A stretch of 64,000 bases of DNA from Streptomyces thinghirensis (GCA_021502835.1 JAKFGP010000027.1:9030-73029); one strand, 5' to 3'. Positions 39,852-49,680 are shown, counted from the stretch's first letter. Numbers and translations are program-made. The notes: generated by a model not told the origin, from the letters alone.

Positions 39852-40613
39852 GCGCGTACTACTTCCGTGCCGGCGCGCTCGATGGCGGTGGCGTCTTCGG
39901 GGCTCATCCCGCTGTCGGTGATCAGCAGGTCCACATCGCTCAGGGCGCCGAAGCGGGCGAAGTGCTCCTGGCCGTGCTTGGAGGAGTCGGCGAGCAGCAC
40001 CACGCGACGGGCGGCGGCGACCGCGGCCCGCTTGACGGCGGCCTCGGCGAGGTCCGGGGTGGTCAGACCGTGCTCCACGGAGAAGCCGTTGGCCGCCACC
40101 ACCAGCACGTCCGCGCGGATCTCGCCGTACGCGCGCAGCGCCCAGGCGTCCACGGCGGCGCGCGTACGGTGCCGCACGCGCCCTCCGACCAGGTGGAGCT
40201 GGATGCCGGGGGTGGTCGGCGAGCCGGGCCGCGATGGGCAGGCTGTGGGTGACGACGGTCAGCGAGGTCTCCGGCGGGATCGCGGCGGCCATGCGGGCCA
40301 CCGTCGAACCGGCGTCGAGGATCATCGTGCCCTCGGTCGGCAGTTCCGCCAGGGCCGCCTTCGCGATCCGGTCCTTCTCGTCGGCGGCCGTCGACTCGCG
40401 CTCGGCGAGGTCCGGCTCGAAGTCCAGCCGCCCGGCGGGGATCGCGCCGCCGTGCACCCGGCGGAGCAGACCGGCGCGGTCGAGCGCCTTGAGGTCGCGG
40501 CGGATGGTCTCCGCCGTCACCTGGAACTCCTCGGCCAGCGACACCACGTCCACCCGGCCGCCGTCCCGGGCGAGCCGGAGGATCTCCTGCTGCCGCTCCG
40601 GTGCGTACATCAC
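39848..40613 (-). CDS. fruR: DeoR-family regulator of the fructose operon
   Basis: Sugar-phosphate-sensing repressor. The start is GTG 40613 or ATG 40610: MYAPERQQEILRLARDGGRV, DVVSLAEEFQVTAETIRRDL (the DeoR helix-turn-helix), KALDRAGLLRRVHGGAIPAG. The effector domain reads DEKDRIAKAALAELPTEGTM, ILDAGSTVARMAAAIP and, after one break near 40215, AYGEIRADVLVVAANGFSVE and SSKHGQEHFARFGALSDVDL. It ends AIERAGTEVVRA. First gene of fruR-fruK-fruA; fructose-1-phosphate is the probable inducer. About 254 residues. Confidence 0.92.
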
Positions 40614-40740
40614 CGATCGCCTCCGACCTGTGCCCGAACCTGTGGTTTCACTCGGAGATTACGCCCGGTATTCCAGAATGTAAACAGGAAATCGGAAGCG
40701 CTCGGACTCAAACAGACATGAACGGGCATCGTGAAAGAAG

Positions 40741-40774
40741 GGGCGGGCCCGGCACCGAAGTACCGGACCCGCCC
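40741..40774. terminator. Hairpin between fruR promoter region and MFS stop
   Basis: GGGCGGGCCCGG pairs with CCGGACCCGCCC (one mismatch) around a 10-base loop. It is 20 bp past the stop of the MFS gene at 40794, so it would end that transcript before the fru promoter. Confidence 0.7.
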
Positions 40775-40793
40775 CTCCCGTCCCAGCGTGGGC

Positions 40794-42316
40794 TCAGACC
40801 AACGTGGGCTCCTTCTCCTCCGCCCGCGCCTCCTCCCGGGGCGCCCTCCACGTGCTGGGCCGGCCGCCTGGGCAGCGCGAACATCAGCAGGAAGATGACG
40901 CCCATCACCCCGGCCACCCAGCCCAGCGCGTTCTGGAAGCCGTCCGCGTAGGCCGCACCGATCCGCGCCGGTGTCAGGTGGTCGCTCATCGTGCCGAAGA
41001 AGACCACCGAGACCAGCCCCAGCCCCAGCGCGTTGCCCATCTGCTGGACCGTGTTGATGAGCCCCGACGCCGCCCCCGGCGTGCTCACGCGGCACCTGGG
41101 ACAGCACCGCGTCCGTCAGCGGGGCGACGATCAGACCCATGCCGAGGCCCATGACGACGAGCGGCAGCGCCATCTCGCCAGGACGTGATGCCGAGCCCGT
41201 ACCGCTCCGACTCCCAGATGTAGAGCAGTACTCCGGCCGCCATCACCAGCGCGCCCGCCTGGAGCACCTTGCGCCCGAAGCGCGGGACCAGCTTCTGCAC
41301 CGACACCCCGGCCGCCACGGAGACGGCTATCGAGAACGGCACGCCGGTCAGCCCGGCCCGCAGCGGGCTCCAGCCGAGCCCCTCCTGCATGTACAGCGTC
41401 CAGACCAGGAAGAAGATGCCGAGCGCGACCCCGAAGACGGTCTGCACGGCGATGCCCGCCGCGAAGCTCTTCACCTTGAACAGCGACAGCTCCACCAGCG
41501 GCGAACCGTCCCGGGCGGTCTTCCGCCGCTCGTACGCCACCAGCACCGCGAGGACGACGACCGAGCCGGCCATCGACAGATATCCCCACAGCGGCCAGTC
41601 CAGCTCACGGCCCCGGGTGAGCGGGGTAGACCAGCATCAGCAGACCGAGGGTGACCAGGGCGACCCCGACCAGGTCCAGCTTGAGGGCGCGCGGCGCCTT
41701 GACTCCGTGATGAAGCGGCTGCCGAGGACGAGTCCCGCGATGCCGACCGGCAGGTTGATGAGGAAGATGGGCCGCCACTCCAGCCCGAAGAGGTTCCACT
41801 CGGTGAGCAGGGCACCCAGCAGCGGGCCGGAGACGGCCCCCAGTCCGACGATCGCGCCGAACAGCCCGAACACCTTGCCGCGTTCGTGCGCCGGGAACGT
41901 CGCGTGCACGATCGACAGCACCTGCGGCACCATCAGCGCCGCCATCGCACCCCTGGAGGATGCGGGAGGCGACCAGCATCTCCGGGTTCACGGCGAGGCC
42001 GCACAGCGCGGACGCGACGGTGAAGCCGCCGATGCCGATGAGGAACACCCGCTTGCGGCCGTGGATGTCACCGAGCCGCCCGCCGGTGATCAGACCGGCG
42101 GCGAAGGCGAGGGCGTAACCGGCGGTGATCCACTGGATCTGGCTGAAGGTGGCGCCCTCGTCCTGCCGGATCGACGGAATCGCGATGTTGACGATGGTGA
42201 CGTCGACCAGGTCCATGAACGCCGCGGTCATCACGATCGCGAGGGCGAACCAGCGGCGCCCGGTCGCCCCGCGGGGGCCGGGCTGGTGACGGGTCCGGGG
42301 TGTGCGTGAAGGTCAT
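40794..42316 (-). CDS. DHA2-type MFS multidrug exporter
   Basis: Fourteen-helix drug:H+ antiporter (EmrB/QacA type). The start at about 42316 (MTFTHTPDPSPA) is followed by RRWFALAIVMTAAFMDLVDV TIVNIAIPSI text, then FSQIQWITAGYALAFAAGLI, GGRLGDIHGRKRVFLIGIGG (MFS motif A), MAALMVPQVLSIVHATFPAH ERGKVFGLFGAIVGLGAVSG and PLLGALLTEWNLFGLEWRPI FLINLPVG. It ends FALPRRPAQHVEGAP and, after a break, EKEPTLV. Six frame breaks. It is divergent from a WYL-domain regulator 63 bp away, which probably controls it. Confidence 0.9.
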
Positions 42317-42337
42317 GGAACGAAGCTATGACCCCTG

Positions 42338-42357
42338 TAGGACAGGGTCTCGTCCTA
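42338..42357. promoter_or_regulatory. Operator-like inverted repeat between exporter and WYL regulator
   Basis: TAGGAC (42338-42343), eight bases, GTCCTA (42352-42357) in the 63-bp gap between divergent starts. YafY/WYL-type regulators are known to bind such GGAC...GTCC repeats; binding here is inferred. Confidence 0.6.
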
Positions 42358-42379
42358 GATCTGCGGCATCCTCGAACGC

Positions 42380-43331
42380 ATGACGACGGACACACCGGCC
42401 CGGCTCCTGACGCTCCTCTCCCTCCTCCAGACGCCCCGCGAATGGCCCGGCGGCGAGCTCGCCGACCGGCTCGGGGTCTCCCGCCGCACGGTCCGGCGGG
42501 ACATCGACCGGCTGCGCGAGCTGGGCTACCCCGTGCAGGCGACCATGGGTTCCGACGGCGGCTACCGGCTGGTGGCCGGCAAGGCGATGCCGCCGCTCGT
42601 CCTCGACGACGAGGAGGCGGTGGCCATCGCGGTCGGGCTGCGCGCCGGCGCCGGTCACGCGGTCGAGGGCGTGGACGAGGCGTCGGTACGGGCGCTGGCC
42701 AAGCTGGAGCAGGTGCTGCCGGGCCGGCTCCGTCACCGCGTCGCCAACCTCCAGGCCGCGACGACCCCGCTGACCAGCGGGGACGGTCCGAGCATCGCAC
42801 CCGAGACGCTGACCGTCATGGCGTCGACGGTGGCCGGGCGGGGAGCGACTGCGGTTCGCCTACCGCGCGGGGACGGTGTCGAGTCGCGACGCGTGACGGA
42901 GCCGTACCGGCTGGTGTCGACGGGCCGCCGCTGGTACCTGGTCGCCTACGACCTCGACCGGGACGACTGGCGGACCTTCCGGGTCGACCGGGTGAGCGAG
43001 CCGTTCGCGACGGGTGCGCGGTTCGCCCCGCGGGAGCTGCCGACGGGGGAGCGCGGCGGAGTACCTGCGGCGCTCGATGCAGCGGCGTGGCGACTCGTAC
43101 GAGATCGTGGTCGCCTTCGACGCACCGGTCGAGGTCGTCGCGGCACGGCTGCCGCAGTGGCTCGGCACACCGGAGCCGACGGACGACGGCGCGTCGTGCG
43201 TCCTGCGGGCGACCGTGTCCGACGCGGTGGAGTGGATGGCGGTACGTCTCGCGATGCTGGGAGTGGACTTCCGGGTGCGGGAGCCGACGGAACTGGTGGA
43301 GTGCGTACGGGGTTGGGAACGAGGCTGGTGA
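42380..43331 (+). CDS. YafY-type HTH/WYL-domain regulator
   Basis: Transcription factor with an N-terminal HTH_11 and a WYL ligand domain. Start ATG 42380: MTTDTPARLLTLLSLLQTPR, ADRLGVSRRTVRRDIDRLRE (HTH), LGYPVQATMGSDGGYRLVAG, KAMPPLVLDDEEAVAIAVGL. The WYL domain reads VTEPYRLVSTGRRWYLVAYD (WYL in RRWYLV) and DRDDWRTFRVDRVSEPF. The C-terminal domain includes VVAFDAPVEVVAARLPQWLG and ends VECVRGWERGW. Frame breaks near 42850 and 43052. Divergent from and probably controlling the MFS exporter. Confidence 0.92.
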
Positions 43332-43371
43332 GGGCGGCAGCGGACCGGTGACCGGCCCTGCCGTGCTCCCG

Positions 43372-43421
43372 CCGCCATGCGCCGGTCCCGCAATGCCCCC
43401 ACCGCCATGCGCCGGTCCCGC
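43372..43421. repeat. 20-bp direct repeat, period 30
   Basis: CCGCCATGCGCCGGTCCCGC at 43372-43391 recurs exactly at 43402-43421 in the 142-bp gap between the convergent WYL and TetR genes. Confidence 0.9.
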
Positions 43422-43473
43422 CGAGCTCCGGCCCCGGAAACCGGAATCGGCGACACCGAAGCGCGCCCGACCC

Positions 43474-44223
43474 CTACCCCGTAGAACCACCCGGACCACC
43501 GGGACCGCCAGGACCGCCAGGACCGCCAGGACCGCCCTCCCAAGCGACCTCCCGCAGCACCCGCAGATTCCGCAACGCCAGTTCCAGCGGGCTCCGCGCC
43601 CCCTCGACCGAGGGGGCCTCCGCGGAGACCGCCCAGTACTCCACCGCCACGCGCACCGCCGCACTCCGCCACAGCTGCCGCGAAATGCAGCTCGGGAGAG
43701 GCCCGCAGCCGCGCGGCAACGTTGTCGTCCCCCTGCGCCGTCCGCACGGCCAGCGCCTCCACGAGCCCCCGCTCCGCCGTCTGGCAGACCTCCGCCCACA
43801 CCTTCCGCAGCGCCGGACTGGTCTCGGCCAGGCGGATGAGCGCGCGGGCCCATTCCCAGGAGGGCGCCGACACCCCGGCACCCGGCGTCAGCGTGTGCCG
43901 TACGGCGTACCCAGGGCCTCGGGCTGGGACAGCTCGGCCGGGGCCTCGCGCACCGCCTGCGCCCAGCGCTCGGCGCCCAGGGCGTAGAGCGGGGCGACGG
44001 CTTCCTCCTTCGTCGCGAAGTAGCGGTAGAAGGTGCGCGGCGCGATACCGGCGGCCCGGGCGATGTCCTCGGCGCGGGTGGCCTGCAGGCCCTGGCCGAC
44101 GAAGAGCCGGGCCGCCGCGCGGGCGATCTCATCCGGGTCTCGGCCTTGCGCCGTTCGGTCAGGGAGACGGGGGCCGGACCGGGCGCGGGGGCCGTCGACG
44201 ATGCTGGGGGTGGTGCTGCTCAC
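43474..44223 (-). CDS. TetR-family regulator
   Basis: The start GTG at 44223 gives VSSTTPSIVDGPRARSGPRL; the HTH is EIARAAARLFVGQGLQATRA, EDIARAAGIAPRTFYRYFAT and KEEAVAPLYALGAERWAQAV. The regulatory half (RALIRLAETSPALRKVWAEV, CQTAERGLVEALAVRTAQGD, DNVAARLRASPELHFAAA) continues in other frames. The C-terminal tail is a run of Gly-Gly-Pro repeats from about 43545 to 43477, ending GGSTG. Two or three frame breaks. No obvious adjacent target is transcribed with it. Confidence 0.85.
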
Positions 44224-44691
44224 TTCGGCAGGCTATGCCGCTGTGGCAGAATCTGCCATTCGGCGGGCCACCCCGGGGTTCAGGTTCGGGGTGCCCCGCC
44301 TCCCACGCTCCGCCCGGCCAGGGGAAGCCCCGCCTCGCCGAGCCGCTCGGGCGCGCGGCCGGCTCGCGCTCGCGATGCGGAAGGAGCCGGGCTGCGGCAC
44401 CCCGGGGAGAGGCGCCGAGCCCGGCTCGGGAGAGTCCCGGCGCCGGGGGGAGTGCGTCGGGACGTGGTCCAAAGGGGCGGAGGGAACGGTTCGCGGCCCG
44501 TGTCCCGGGCCCGGAACTGGTGTCCCGGAGTTCTTGTTCCCGGGCCCCCGCCGGTTGAAGCAGCGTTGTACAGCCATGTTTGCGCGGGGTTCGGCCACCG
44601 GCGTACGCCCCACGCGTCACGTCACGCCCCCCGCATCACGAGCTCCGGCGGCGGCCCGCCCCGCCGTGCCGCCGGCTGTCCTGCCACTCGC
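44224..44691. other. Intergenic region without a recognisable gene
   Basis: This 468-bp stretch separates the TetR start from the hrdD stop. I see no protein with codon bias or similarity on either strand, only G/C-rich short repeats such as GTCCCGG. It must contain the TetR promoter and the end of the hrdD transcript. Confidence 0.6.
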
Positions 44692-45690
44692 TTACGCCGC
44701 CGCCTCGAAACCGGTGTCGCGGGCCAGCTTCTTCAGTTCCAGCAGCGCGTGCTTCTCGATCTGCCGGATCCGCTCGCGGGTGAGCCCGTGCTCCTTGCCG
44801 ACCTCGGTCAGCGTACGCTCACGGCCGTCGTCGATGCCGTACCGCATCTTGATGATGGAGGCCGTGCGCGGGTCGAGGCGGCCGATGAGGTCGTCGAGCC
44901 CTCGCTGCGCAGCAGCGTCATCACCGACTGCTCGGGCGACACGGCGGAGGTGTCCTCCAGCAGGTCGCCGAACTGGGTCTCGCCCTCGTCGTCCACCGAC
45001 ATGTTCAGCGAGACGGGGTCGCGGGCCCAGTCGAGTACGTCGGTGACGCGCTCGGGCGTCGAACCGAGCTCGGCGGCGATCTCGGCGGGCTCCGGCTCAC
45101 GGCCGTGCTCGTGGTTGAACTCGCGCTGCACGCGTCGGATCCGGCCCAGCTCCTCCACGAGGTGGACGGGCAGCCGGATGGTGCGCGACTGGTCGGCGAT
45201 CGACCGGGTGATGGCCTGGCGGATCCACCAGGTCGCGTACGTCGAGAACTTGAAGCCCTTGCGGTAGTCGAACTCTCGACCGCGCGGACCAGGCCGGCGT
45301 TGCCCTCCTGGATGAGGTCGAGGAGGGGCAGACCACTGCGGGGGTAGCGGCGGGCGACCGCGACGACGAGGCGGAGGTTGGAACGGATGAAGACGTCCTT
45401 CGCCCGCTCGCTCTCCTCGATCAGGGCCTCCAGCTCCTCCCGGGTGGCGTCCCGCCCCGGTCTCCTCGTAGCCTTCGAGGACCTGCCGCGCGAACACACC
45501 CGCCTCGATGGTCTGGGACAGCTCGACCTCCTTGGCGGCGTCGAGCAGGGGGGTCCGTGCGATCTCGTCGAGGTACATGCCGACCAGATCGCGGTCGGCG
45601 AGCTCTGCCGCCGGCTGCGCGGACGCTGGTTGCCGCGTCGGAGGTCCCGCCGGTGGCGGACTTACGACGGGCGACGGCACGGGTTGCCAT
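44692..45690 (-). CDS. hrdD: RNA polymerase sigma factor HrdD (group 2 sigma-70)
   Basis: Nonessential principal-type sigma factor. The start ATG at 45690 ([15 protein letters not shown]) has ribosome site AAGGGAG. Then [20 protein letters not shown] (region 1.2), [36 protein letters not shown] (region 2.1-2.2), [20 protein letters not shown] (2.3-2.4), [40 protein letters not shown] and the region 4 [23 protein letters not shown]. It ends [11 protein letters not shown]. Short unstructured N-terminus and length of about 332 match HrdD rather than the longer HrdB. Four or more frame breaks. Confidence 0.9.
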
Positions 45691-45837
45691 GCGTGCTCCC
45701 TTGCGATGGTGGTTCAGCGGGTGGTCCTGTGGACGCCGGGCACCGTGTGGGGTTGTCGTCTCCGGTGTTCTCGGTCCCGGATCCGGTCTCCGGTCCCTCT
45801 CGGGACTCTCCTCGGGTGCCCTGCATCTGATGGAAAC

Positions 45838-45864
45838 AACGACTGGAATCCGGACAGAATTCCC
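45838..45864 (-). promoter_or_regulatory. Sigma-R-type promoter of hrdD
   Basis: On the reverse strand GGGAAT (45864-45859) and GTT (45840-45838) are separated by exactly 18 bases, matching the sigma-R consensus GGGAAT-N18/19-GTT. Transcription would start near 45831, giving a leader of about 140 nt before hrdD. hrdD is a reported sigma-R target in S. coelicolor, so both sequence and context agree. Confidence 0.8.
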
Positions 45865-45924
45865 AACCCGCCCCCGATTTTTTCTGATCATGCAGTACCC
45901 TGTGCCGCCACATAGGGAGGCACG

Positions 45925-46444
45925 ATGGCGCCGGGACGCACAGAGGTCCAGGTCATGCCGGGAGTCGAGGACGATCTCAAGGCCCTCACCGACCTCTACA
46001 ACCACTACGTACGTGAGACGCCCATCACCTTCGACACCGACACCTTCACCCCGGAAGAGCGCCGCCCTTGGCTGCTCTCCCACCCTGAAGACGGCCCGCA
46101 CCGGCTGAGGGTTGCCACGGACGCCGACTCACAGGAGATTCTGGGCTACGCCACATCCAGTCCTTATCGCGCCAAGCCCGCGTACGGGACCTCGGTGGAG
46201 ACGACCGTCTACGTCGCCCCAGCGGGCCGGCGGCCGGGGCATCGGCACGCTTCTCTACGCGTCCCTCTTCGAGGCCCTGGCCGACGAGGACCTGCACCGC
46301 GCCTACGCGGGCATCGCGCAGCCCAACGCCGCCTCCGCCCGGCTGCACGAGCGCTTCGGCTTCCGGTACGTCGGTACGTACCGTGAGGTGGGCCGCAAGT
46401 TCGGCCGGTACTGGGACGTGGCCTGGTACGAGAAGCCGCTGTAG
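45925..46444 (+). CDS. GNAT acetyltransferase (phosphinothricin/Met-sulfoximine type)
   Basis: Start ATG 45925: MAPGRTEVQVMPGVEDDLKA, LTDLYNHYVRETPITFDTDT, FTPEERRPWLLSHPEDGPHR, then LGYATSSPYRAKPAYGTSVE, TTVYVAP and, after a frame break near 46225, GIGTLLYASLFEALADEDLH (acetyl-CoA loop region), RAYAGIAQPNAASARLHERF GFRYVGTYREVGRKFGRYWD. It ends VAWYEKPL. The YNHYV...TFDT and ARLHERFGF features are typical of the PAT/MnaT subgroup acting on amino-acid analogues. About 173 residues; divergent from hrdD. Confidence 0.92.
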
Positions 46445-46478
46445 CCCCCTCCGACACACACAGACCGGCGCGCCCGCC

Positions 46479-47266
46479 TCAGCCGAACTGCACCGACCGC
46501 TTGGCCAGCCCCATCCAGAACCCGTCGATCACGGATTCACGCAGGGCCGGCTCACCGGCCGCGTCCGCCGCCCCCATCGTCACGAACAGCGGGGCGAAGT
46601 GCTCGGTGCGCGGGTGGGCGAGCAGGCCTGCCGGGGGACTTGCGGGCGAAGTCGAGCAGCCCGTCCACGTCACCGGCCTCCAGCGCGCGCCGGCCCCAGT
46701 CGTCGAACTCGGCGGACCAGGCGGTGCCGCTCTGGCGCAGTGCGGCCAGGTTGTGGGTGAAGAAGCCGGAGCCGATGATCAGCACGCCCCTCGTCGCGCA
46801 GCGGCGCGAGCCTGCGGCCGATCTCCATGAGCCGCGCGGGGTCGAGGGTCGGCATGGAGACCTGGAGGACCGGGATGTCGGCGCCGGGGGTACATCTCGA
46901 CGAGCGGCACGTACGCGCCGTGGTCGAGGCGCGGTCGGGGACGTCCTGTACGGGCGTGCCGGGGGCGCGCAGCAGCTTGCGGACGGACTCCGGCGAGCGC
47001 GGGTGCGCCGGGGGCCTCGTAGCGCACCCGGTAGTAGTGCTCCGGGAAGCCCCAGAAGTCGTAGACCAGGGGGACGGTCCGGGTGGCGCCGAGGGCGAGC
47101 GGGGCCTCCCTCCCAGTGGGCGGAGACGACGAGGATCACCTTGGGGCGCGGCAGGGCGGCGGCCCACGCGGCGAGTTCGCCGGGCCAGACGGGGGTCGTC
47201 GGCGAGCGGCGGGGCGCCGTGACTGAGGTAGAGGGCGGGCATGCGCTCCCGGGTGGCGGCGGACAT
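46479..47266 (-). CDS. DODA-type extradiol ring-opening dioxygenase
   Basis: Fe(II) or Zn-dependent class III extradiol dioxygenase (YgiD/4,5-DOPA type). The start ATG at 47266: MSAATRERMPALYLSHGAPP (His in SHGAPP), then KVILVVSAHWEGG (His in AHWE), DHGAYVPLVEMYPGADIPVL, QVSMPTLDPARLMEIGRRLA, GVLIIGSGFFTHNLAALR (His) and HPRTEHFAPLFVTMGAADAA. It ends WMGLAKRSVQFG. Five frame breaks. The conserved metal-binding His residues are readable. It is divergent from a MarR regulator that probably controls it. Confidence 0.9.
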
Positions 47267-47282
47267 GAGGGCGGCTCCCAGT

Positions 47283-47341
47283 ACTTGAACTCTCAATCTC
47301 TCCGTGTGCTCGAATCTACGCCTACTTTGTTTAAACTTCAA
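47283..47341. promoter_or_regulatory. Candidate MarR operators in the DODA/MarR intergenic region
   Basis: TTGAACTCTCAA (47285-47296) on the + strand and TTGAAGTTTAAACAA (47341-47327) on the reverse strand share the TTGAA-T core. Each contains a partial inverted repeat (TTGA/TCAA; GTTTAAAC). They flank the position where both divergent promoters must lie. Confidence 0.5.
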
Positions 47342-47357
47342 GGAGTGAGTGCGTACG

Positions 47358-47885
47358 ATGGGTTACATGAACACGGCACCCATCCCGGCCGCCCCCGCCG
47401 AAGAGCCCCGCTGGCTCACCGCCGATGAACAGCGTGTCTGGCGCTCCTACATCGAGGCCGCGACCCTCCTGGAGGACCACCTCGACCGTCAGCTCCAGCG
47501 CGACGCGGGCATGCCGCACGTCTACTACGGCCTGCTGGTCAAGCTCGCCGAGTCACCGCGGCGGCGGCTGCGGATGACGGAGCTGGCCCGGTACGCGAAG
47601 ATCACCCGCCTCCCGCCTCTCACGCGATCGCCCGCCTGGAGAAGAACGGCTGGGTGCGCCGCGAGGACTGCCCCTCCGACAAGCGGGGCCAGTCTCGCCA
47701 TCCTCACAGACGAGGGGTACGAGGTGCTGAGCGGGACCGCGCCGGGCCATGTGGAGGCCGTACGCCAGGCCGTGTTCGACCGGCTCACGCCCGAACAGCA
47801 GAAGTCCCTCGGCGAGATCATGCGGATCGTCGCCGAGGGACTTCAGCCGAGCGAGCAGGGTGCGGACCTGCCCTGGCTGCGCTGA
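47358..47885 (+). CDS. MarR-family regulator
   Basis: Winged-helix regulator. Starts at ATG 47358 or 47367 (MNTAPIPAAPAEEPRWLT): DEQRVWRSYIEAATLLEDHL, DRQLQRDAGMPHVYYGLLVK, LAESPRRRLRMTELARYAKI T, then breaks in the recognition helix (about 47612-47690) where RLEKNGWVRREDCPSDKRG is readable. FAILTDEGYEVLSGTAPGHV, EAVRQAVFDRLTPEQQKSLG and EIMRIVAEGL end the protein at DLPWLR. Divergent from the DODA dioxygenase; members of this pairing usually respond to phenolic compounds, which is an inference here. Confidence 0.88.
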   Translation: MGYMNTAPIPAAPAEEPRWLTADEQRVWRSYIEAATLLEDHLDRQLQRDAGMPHVYYGLLVKLAESPRRRLRMTELARYAKITRLPPLTRSPAWRRTAGCAARTAPPTSGASLAILTDEGYEVLSGTAPGHVEAVRQAVFDRLTPEQQKSLGEIMRIVAEGLQPSEQGADLPWLR

Positions 47886-47990
47886 GCGCGCGGCCGGGGC
47901 AGGGTCCCGGGAGCCAGTGCGCGAGGGGCGTCCCCTCCCCTGCGCATGGATTGAACAGGTGGCCCGAAGGGTACCGCGTCCGGCGTCGTG

Positions 47991-49564
47991 TCAGTGGGCG
48001 ACGACCGGCACCGCAGCTCGTCCTCGACCGCGTCGCCCGAACCGGAGCCCGAACCCGTGACGGCGGTGCCGCCCGGGCGGCCGGCGTTGACGAAGGTCAG
48101 GGGCGATCACGGCCGCCGCGACCAGGATGCCGACGGCGAACCAGATGGCGCTGGTGTAGCCCTGCACCTGACCCTCCAGCTGGACCAGCTGCTGCTGGGA
48201 CCGGGAGGTCGCGCCGCCGATGTGGTCGGCGATGTAGGGGACGTGGTCGCCGAGGCGGCGATCGTGTTCAGTAGCGCCGTACCGATCGCGCCGCCCGCAC
48301 CTGCTGCGAGGTGTTGACTATCGCGGAGGCGACACCGGAGTCCCGCGGCTCCACGCCCATGGTGGCCAGGGACATGGCCGGCATGAACGCCGTACCCATG
48401 CCGAGGCCGAGCAGGAGCATGCCGGGCAGCAGCACGGCGGTGTAGGAGGTGTGTCGATCTCCAGCTGGGTCAGCAGCAGCATGACGACGGCGGCGGCGAG
48501 GAAGCCGGGGCCCATCAGCAGCCGGGGCGCGACTCAGGTCATCAGACGGGTGCCGATCTGCGTGGAGCCCGTGATCATGCCCGCGATCATCGGCAGGAAG
48601 GCGAAGCCGGTCTTCACCGGCGAGTAGCCCCTTCACGATCTGCAGGTAGTAGGTCAGAAGAGGAGAGCAGACCGAACATCGCGATGATCGCGGAGGCTGC
48701 CCAGCGAGAAGGTAGATCCCGCCCCTCGTTGCGCTCGGTGATCACGCGCAGCGGCAGCAGCGGGGCCTTGACCCTCGACTCGACCAGCACGAACGCGAGG
48801 AGCAGCACGGCGGAACCGACGAACATGCCGACCGTCACCGCGTCGCTCCAGCCGTGGGACTCCGGCGCGGCGGTGAAGCCGTAGACGAGCGCGACCAGAC
48901 CGAGGGTGGAAAGGGATCACGCCGGGGATGTCGAGCGGCGAGCGGTTGCGGCTGCTCCGCCCGGCTCACGGATGACGAGGTACGCGCCGGCGCGGCGACG
49001 ATCGCGAACGGGATGTTGGACGAAGAACGTCCAGCGCCAGTTCAGGTACTCGGTGAGGAATCCGCCGAGGGGATCAGACCCACGGCGCCGCCACCACCGG
49101 CGATCGCACCGTAGATGCCGAAGGCCTTGGCGCGCTCCTTGGCGTCCAGTGAACATCACGGCGAGCAGCGAGAGCGCGGCGGCCTGACAGCGCTCCGAAG
49201 ACGCCCTGGGAGGGCGCGGGAGCCGAACATCATCGCCTCGTTGGTGGCCGCACCGCTCGAAGCGCGGAGGCGACGGAAGCCGCCCAGGCCCTAGGACGAA
49301 GGTGCGCTTGCGGCCCCACAGGTCGGCTATCCGGACCGCCCAACAGCAGCAGACCGCCGAAGGCGAGGGCGTAGGCCGTGACGACCCACTGCCGGTTGCC
49401 GTCGGAGATGCCGAGGTCCTGCTGGGCCGAGGGCAGGGCGATGTTCACGATGGTGGCGTCGAGGACGACCATCAGCTGGGCGAGCGCGATGAAGACGAGC
49501 GCTTTCCAGCGTCCGGCGTCCGGGCGTCGGTGACGCCGGAGGCCTTGACGGCTGTTTCAGACAT
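47991..49564 (-). CDS. DHA2-type MFS exporter, heavily broken
   Basis: Second EmrB/QacA-like exporter. The start ATG at 49564 (MSETAVKASGVTDARTPDAG) leads to LMVVLDATIVNIALPSAQQD, RQWVVTAYALAFGGLLLLGG, GGFLTEYLNWRWTFFVN, VTVGMFVGSAVLLLAFVLVE and GMLLLGLGMGTAFMPAMSLA TMGVEPRDSGVASAIVNTSQ Q. It ends ...GDAVEDELRVPVVAH-like at 47991. More than eight frame breaks plus an in-frame TGA near 48535 (following RLMT). Given the error rate this may still be an intact gene, but it is the most damaged in the window. It follows its TetR gene. Confidence 0.8.
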
Positions 49565-49628
49565 GGGGATACCCACCCGGGACTTACCGTGACGGAAAAG
49601 GGTGAGTAAAGGACGACCGGGCCGGGGT

Positions 49629-49649
49629 CGACGGCTACGGGAGCCGTCG
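49629..49649. terminator. Hairpin in the TetR-MFS intergenic gap
   Basis: CGACGGCT pairs with AGCCGTCG around five bases. Both genes lie on the reverse strand, so this may be a terminator or attenuator between tetR and the exporter, or part of a regulatory site. Confidence 0.45.
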
Positions 49650-49680
49650 TCCTCCGGTCAGACGGTGAGTCTTCGCGTGA

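Noticed and set aside
44580..44783. Possible small + strand gene overlapping the hrdD stop
   Set aside because: No ribosome site, no similarity, and most of it is antisense to hrdD.
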